From: Azorhizobium caulinodans ORS 571
GTDB lineage: Bacteria; Pseudomonadota; Alphaproteobacteria; Rhizobiales; Xanthobacteraceae
Length of the DNA: 64,000 nucleotides
Assembly (NCBI RefSeq): GCF_000010525.1
Contig: NC_009937.1
Span: 687,501 to 751,500, forward strand
Direction of reading: 5' to 3'
Below are positions 60,320-64,000 of this stretch, in pieces. How positions within the stretch are numbered: the first letter of the stretch is position 1; every line of letters begins with the position of its first letter. The notes under the pieces were generated by a model. It did not search any database. It was given only the letters and a program-made list of their open reading frames with translations, and was not told the DNA's origin. The position numbers and the translations under genes were made by a program.

Positions 60320-63019
60320 TCAGGCGGGGGCCAGCATGTCCACGAGCAGCGCTTTCAGCTCCGGAAGGCAGGAGCCGCAATTGGTGCCAGCCTTGAGCCG
60401 CGCGCCGATGGCGGCGGCATCATGCGCCCCCTCGCGGATGGCCTGCGCGATCGCGCCGCGCGGCACGCCGAAGCAGGCGCAGACCAGCGGCCCGCAGGCG
60501 GCTGCCCCATCCGAAGCGCGGCCGGAGAGCACGAGGCGCCGATCGTCCTCGGTGAGCGTGCCGCGGGCGAGCCGCTGCACCCACACATCCCAGGCCGGCA
60601 CCTCGGCCTCCGGCGCCAGCACCAGAGCAAAGGCGAGCGCGCCCGAGGCGGTGAAGGCGGCGGCGCGATAATGGCCGCCCGCCGTGTCCGCCATGTCGCA
60701 GAAGCTGTCCGCAAGGCCAAGATCGTCGGCGAGGGCCTGCGCATAGGCGGCCCATGCGGCGACATCGACAGAGCCCGCGAGCCGCCAGCCGTGTCCACCC
60801 TCCAGCCGCGCGCGGGCAAAACCAAGGCCCGGCGGTGGCGAGACGCGGCTGCGGGCGAGCAGGACCCCCCGCGCGGGCGCGTCCACCGGCGCGAGGCGGG
60901 CCGGCGTCGCCTTGAGGTCCGGCTGGCCGGAGACGGGATCGGTGAGCGGATGCACCAGCGCGCCCACGCGCCCGCCGGAGGAATTGGTCGCGCTCCAATG
61001 GATGGGTGCGAACACCGTGCCGGGCCGCTGGCCGTCGTCGAGGCGCACCTCCAGCACGGCGCGGCCATGGGCGGTTTCCACCTGCGCCAGAGCGCCGTCG
61101 GTCAGGCCGGCGGCCCGCGCGTCGTCCGGATGCACGGTCACGAAGGGCGCGGAGATGTGGCTGCCGAGCCGGGGCGAGAGGCCCGTGCGGGTCATGGTGT
61201 GCCACTGGTCGCGGATGCGGCCGGTGTTGAGCAGCAGCGGGAAGTCTTCCGCCACCGGGGCCGGGGCGACGGGGGCGGGGGTCACGAAGCGCGCTCGGCG
61301 GGAGGCGGTGAAGAAGCCGCCGGTGCCGAACAGCCGTTCGGTGCCATGCGGCCCGTCCGACGCCGTGCGCACCGGCCATTGCACCGGGGCGAGGGTCTCA
61401 TAGGCGGCATCGGTCAGGTCCGCGAGGCCGGAGAGATCGAAGTCGCGCGTGCCGTTGTTCTCGAAAGCGGAGAGGGCCGCGTGCTCGCGGAAGATGTCCG
61501 CCGGGCCGCGCCAGTCGAAAGCCTCCCCATGGCCGAGGCGGCGGGCCACCTGCGCCAGCACCCACCAGTCGGGCTTCGCCTCGCCGGCGGGGGCGAGGAA
61601 AGGGCGTTGGCGGGAGATGCGGCGTTCGGAATTCGTCACCGTGCCGTCTTTCTCGCCCCAGGCGACGGCGGGCAGCAGCACATGGGGGGCGCAGCCGGCG
61701 GTGTCCGTACCGAGCACGTTCTCGGACAGCACGAAGAGGTCGAGTCCGGCCATGGCACGTCGGGCGGCATCCGCGCGCGGCAGGCTGACGGCCGGATTGG
61801 TGCCCATGACCCACAGCGCCTTGATCTCTCCGCGCTCCATGGCGGCGAACATGTCCACCGCCTTCAGCCCCTCCGCCTGCGCCATGTGGGGCGCGCCCCA
61901 GAAGCGGCGCACGCGGTCCACTTCAGCGGGAGAGAAGCCCATATGGGCGGCCAACTGGTTGGCGAGCCCGCCCACCTCGCGCCCGCCCATGGCATTGGGC
62001 TGGCCGGTGAGCGAGAAGGGCCCCATGCCTTCGCGCCCGATGCGGCCGGTGGCGAGGTGGCAGTTGAGGATGGCGTTTACCTTGTCCGTGCCGCGCCGGG
62101 ACTGGTTGACGCCCTGCGAGTAGCAGGTCACCACTCGGTCCGTGGCCCGGAACAGCGCGAAGAAGCGCGCCACATCCGCTTCGGCTAAGCCCGTGATGCG
62201 GGCGGTGGCGGCAAGGTCCGGCGTTTCCGCCCGCGCGGCCGACAGCGTTTCCGCAAATCCCTCGGTGTGCTGCGCGATGAAGGTCTCATCGAGCGCGCCG
62301 GTGTCCGTCAGATGCACCAGCAGGCCGGAGAACAGCGCCGCGTCCGTGCCGTGGGCGAGGGGCAGAAACAGGTCCGCTTCCTCGGCCGTGGCGGTGCGGC
62401 GGGGGTCGATGACCACGAGCTTCGTGCCGCGCGCCTGCCGCGCCGCCACCATGCGGCGGAACAGCACCGGATGGCACCAGGCGGTGTTGGAGCCTGTGAG
62501 GACGATGAGGTCGGCTTGTTCCAGATCCTCATACGATCCCGGCACCGTATCCGAGCCGAAGGCCCGCTTGTGCCCGGCGACGGACGAAGCCATGCAGAGG
62601 CGCGAATTGGTGTCCACGTTCGCCGTGCCGAGGAAGCCCTTGGCGAGCTTGTTGGCGGCGTAATAATCCTCCGTGAGCAACTGGCCGGAGAGATAGAAGG
62701 CCACCGCCTGCGGCCCATGCTCGGCGAGCACGCGGCGGAAGCCCTCCGCCACCCGGTCGAGTGCGGAATCCCACGTCACCCGCCGCAGATCGCCGGCGCC
62801 CTCGCGCATCATGGGATGGAGCAGCCGGGTCTCCAGCCCGATGGTCTCGCCCAGCGCCGCGCCCTTGGAGCACAGCCGGCCGAGATTGGCCGGGTGCGCG
62901 GCATCGCCCTCGATCAATGCGCCGCCGAGCCCATCGGGCGTCGCCTTCACGCCGCAGCCGACGCCGCAATAGGGACAGGTGGTCGATGTCGCCTGAGGCG
63001 AGGAAAGCGGGGCGTTCAT
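60320..63019 (-). CDS. nasA: Assimilatory nitrate reductase catalytic subunit NasA
   Basis: 899 residues. The N-terminal [4Fe-4S] Cys are C15, C18, C22 and C50; the molybdenum ligand Cys142 lies in NSRLCMASSV. Bis-MGD binding motifs include VLTGSNTAWCHPVLFRR and VVIDPRRT. The C-terminal end (about 830-899) is a BFD-like [2Fe-2S] domain (CACFGV ... TNCGSCLPELK), typical of assimilatory NasA. It reduces nitrate to nitrite in the cytoplasm. The flavoprotein gene 27 bases upstream probably supplies electrons from NADPH. Confidence 0.93.
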   Translation of the reverse strand: MNAPLSSPQATSTTCPYCGVGCGVKATPDGLGGALIEGDAAHPANLGRLCSKGAALGETIGLETRLLHPMMREGAGDLRRVTWDSALDRVAEGFRRVLAEHGPQAVAFYLSGQLLTEDYYAANKLAKGFLGTANVDTNSRLCMASSVAGHKRAFGSDTVPGSYEDLEQADLIVLTGSNTAWCHPVLFRRMVAARQARGTKLVVIDPRRTATAEEADLFLPLAHGTDAALFSGLLVHLTDTGALDETFIAQHTEGFAETLSAARAETPDLAATARITGLAEADVARFFALFRATDRVVTCYSQGVNQSRRGTDKVNAILNCHLATGRIGREGMGPFSLTGQPNAMGGREVGGLANQLAAHMGFSPAEVDRVRRFWGAPHMAQAEGLKAVDMFAAMERGEIKALWVMGTNPAVSLPRADAARRAMAGLDLFVLSENVLGTDTAGCAPHVLLPAVAWGEKDGTVTNSERRISRQRPFLAPAGEAKPDWWVLAQVARRLGHGEAFDWRGPADIFREHAALSAFENNGTRDFDLSGLADLTDAAYETLAPVQWPVRTASDGPHGTERLFGTGGFFTASRRARFVTPAPVAPAPVAEDFPLLLNTGRIRDQWHTMTRTGLSPRLGSHISAPFVTVHPDDARAAGLTDGALAQVETAHGRAVLEVRLDDGQRPGTVFAPIHWSATNSSGGRVGALVHPLTDPVSGQPDLKATPARLAPVDAPARGVLLARSRVSPPPGLGFARARLEGGHGWRLAGSVDVAAWAAYAQALADDLGLADSFCDMADTAGGHYRAAAFTASGALAFALVLAPEAEVPAWDVWVQRLARGTLTEDDRRLVLSGRASDGAAACGPLVCACFGVPRGAIAQAIREGAHDAAAIGARLKAGTNCGSCLPELKALLVDMLAPA

Positions 63020-63046
63020 GAGGCGCTGTCTCCGGTTTTCCTGCGC

Positions 63047-64000
63047 TCAGTAGACGTCCGCCTGATAGCGGCCGGCCTTCTTCAGTTCCGCCACGAAGCG
63101 GGCACCGCCCTCGGCCCCGAGGCCGCCATGGGTGGCGGCCACATCCGCGACGGCGGCCTCCACATCCTTGGCCATGCGCTTGGCATCGCCGCAGACATAG
63201 AAGTGCGCGCCTTCCTCGAACCACGCCCAAAGTTCGGGGCCTGCGGCGCGGATGCGATCCTGCACATAGACCTTCTCCCCGCCCTCGCGGGACCATGCGG
63301 TGTCGAGCCGCGAGAGCACGCCCGCGGCCTGCATTCCGGCGAGTTCGTCTTCATAGAAGAAGTCGGTGGCCGAGCGCTGGTGGCCGAAGAACAGCCAGTT
63401 GCGACCCGGCGCTTTCGTCGCCATGCGCTCATGCAGGAAGGCGCGGAAGGGGGCGATGCCCGTGCCGGGGCCGACCATGACGACGGGCCGCGCCGCATCC
63501 GTCGGCAGGCCGAAGCCGTGGGCCTTCTGCACATAGGCCTTCATCCGCGTGCCTGGCGCCACGCGCCCGCCGAGGAAGGTGGAGCACACCCCGAGCCGCG
63601 TGCGGCCCTGATGGTCGTAGCGCACCGCATCCACCGTCAGCGAGAGCCGGCCGGGGGTGGCGGCGGGGCTGGAAGAGATGGAATAAAGGCGCGGCTGGAG
63701 CGGCTCCAGGCACTCCACGAAGGCCTCCGGGTCCGGCCGGATGCCGGGGAATTTCTCCAGCGCCGCCAGCACGTCGAGCGTTGCCGCATCGCCATCCGGG
63801 TCCTCGCCCGCCGCCAGCGCCTTCGCGTTGTCCTTGCGGGCCCCGCCGGTGATGTAGGAGATGAGGGTGAAGAGCGTGTCGGGGGGCGATTTCAGGCACA
63901 CCTCCTTGGTGAGCACCTGCTCCAGCGTCTTCTCGCCGATGGGGAAGTCGGCAGGGGCATGCAAAGCGGCGAGAACGTCCGCCACGAGGCCGGGATCATT
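63047..64000 (-). CDS. CysJ/CPR-type flavoprotein reductase, C-terminal part (5' end outside window)
   Basis: The frame is open through the right edge, leaving 317 visible residues. They hold the FAD-binding motif RLYSISSS, a segment GVCSTFLGGRVAPGT, and the NADPH-binding domain (VMVGPGTGIAPFRAFLHER, WLFFGHQRSATDFFY, HFYVCGDAKRMAKDVEAAV, end in VY), as in the alpha subunit of sulfite reductase and cytochrome P450 reductase. It is directly upstream of nasA in the same unit, so it is likely the electron donor for nitrate (or nitrite) reduction, though a sulfite role cannot be excluded. Confidence 0.88.
   Translation of the reverse strand, partial: NDPGLVADVLAALHAPADFPIGEKTLEQVLTKEVCLKSPPDTLFTLISYITGGARKDNAKALAAGEDPDGDAATLDVLAALEKFPGIRPDPEAFVECLEPLQPRLYSISSSPAATPGRLSLTVDAVRYDHQGRTRLGVCSTFLGGRVAPGTRMKAYVQKAHGFGLPTDAARPVVMVGPGTGIAPFRAFLHERMATKAPGRNWLFFGHQRSATDFFYEDELAGMQAAGVLSRLDTAWSREGGEKVYVQDRIRAAGPELWAWFEEGAHFYVCGDAKRMAKDVEAAVADVAATHGGLGAEGGARFVAELKKAGRYQADVY

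Noticed and set aside
1-64000. CRISPR arrays, insertion sequences, prophage genes, rRNA
   Set aside because: No regularly spaced direct repeats, transposase or integrase motifs, or rRNA sequence were seen anywhere in the window.

Overview
The window is GC-rich, densely coded DNA from an alphaproteobacterium, most likely a member of the Hyphomicrobiales and by gene content close to Xanthobacteraceae such as Azorhizobium or Xanthobacter (inference). The pointers are the rhizobial-type flagellar gene set (ftcR/rem, motC, motE, flaF, flbT, and the gene order flgB-flgC-fliE-flgG-flgA-flgI-motE-flgH-fliL-fliP), a DUF982-like small protein, and base composition. No mobile element, CRISPR array or rRNA is seen; one tRNA (Gln, CUG) is present.

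Region 1 (1-3.3 kb, + strand) is a two-component/c-di-GMP operon, cut at the left edge: a histidine kinase, a lone receiver, a receiver-EAL protein and a receiver fused to a MarR-like winged helix. It faces the flagellar regulator ftcR (3.6-4.2 kb, - strand). The 0.9 kb upstream of ftcR is non-coding and carries unusual repeats and hairpins. Next is a divergent cheY/cheZ pair (5.2-6.4 kb).

Region 2 (6.6-28.2 kb, - strand) holds most of the flagellum. A distal block runs fliF, fliH-like, motB, motC, fliK and a lytic transglycosylase. A proximal block runs motA, fliM, a small membrane protein, fliN, fliG, flhB, an unknown gene, flgB, flgC, fliE, flgG, flgA, flgI, motE, flgH, fliL and fliP. A GCAAGGT motif, extended to 13 bp upstream of both fliF and flgB, sits before four minus-strand units.

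Region 3 (28.5-41.3 kb, + strand) continues with flgF, fliI, the hook and filament-junction genes (flgE, flgK, flgL), filament regulators (flaF, flbT), flgD, fliQ, flhA, fliR, a coiled-coil (FliJ-like) gene, a flgJ with only the rod-binding domain, a FlgN-like gene and a FliL-like membrane protein. Flagellin (fliC), fliD, fliS and fliO are not recognised in the window.

Region 4 (41.3-50.5 kb, + strand) is chemotaxis: a membrane chemoreceptor, cheA (with a C-terminal receiver), cheW, cheY, cheB, cheR, a strong terminator, then a soluble globin-coupled chemoreceptor. Together these genes sense the environment (including probably oxygen), phosphorylate CheY, reset it with CheZ, and drive the MotAB/MotC/MotE motor through FliM/FliN/FliG.

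Region 5 (50.6-64 kb) is mixed housekeeping and accessory DNA: two small unknown genes, a small GT2-like protein lacking the usual DxD, tRNA-Gln, small membrane/DUF982-like/KGG-repeat proteins in lower-GC DNA, a YeiH-type transporter with its LysR regulator, an FAH-family hydrolase, MsrA, a GNAT acetyltransferase, inorganic pyrophosphatase, and the assimilatory nitrate reductase NasA with a CysJ-like flavoprotein cut by the right edge.
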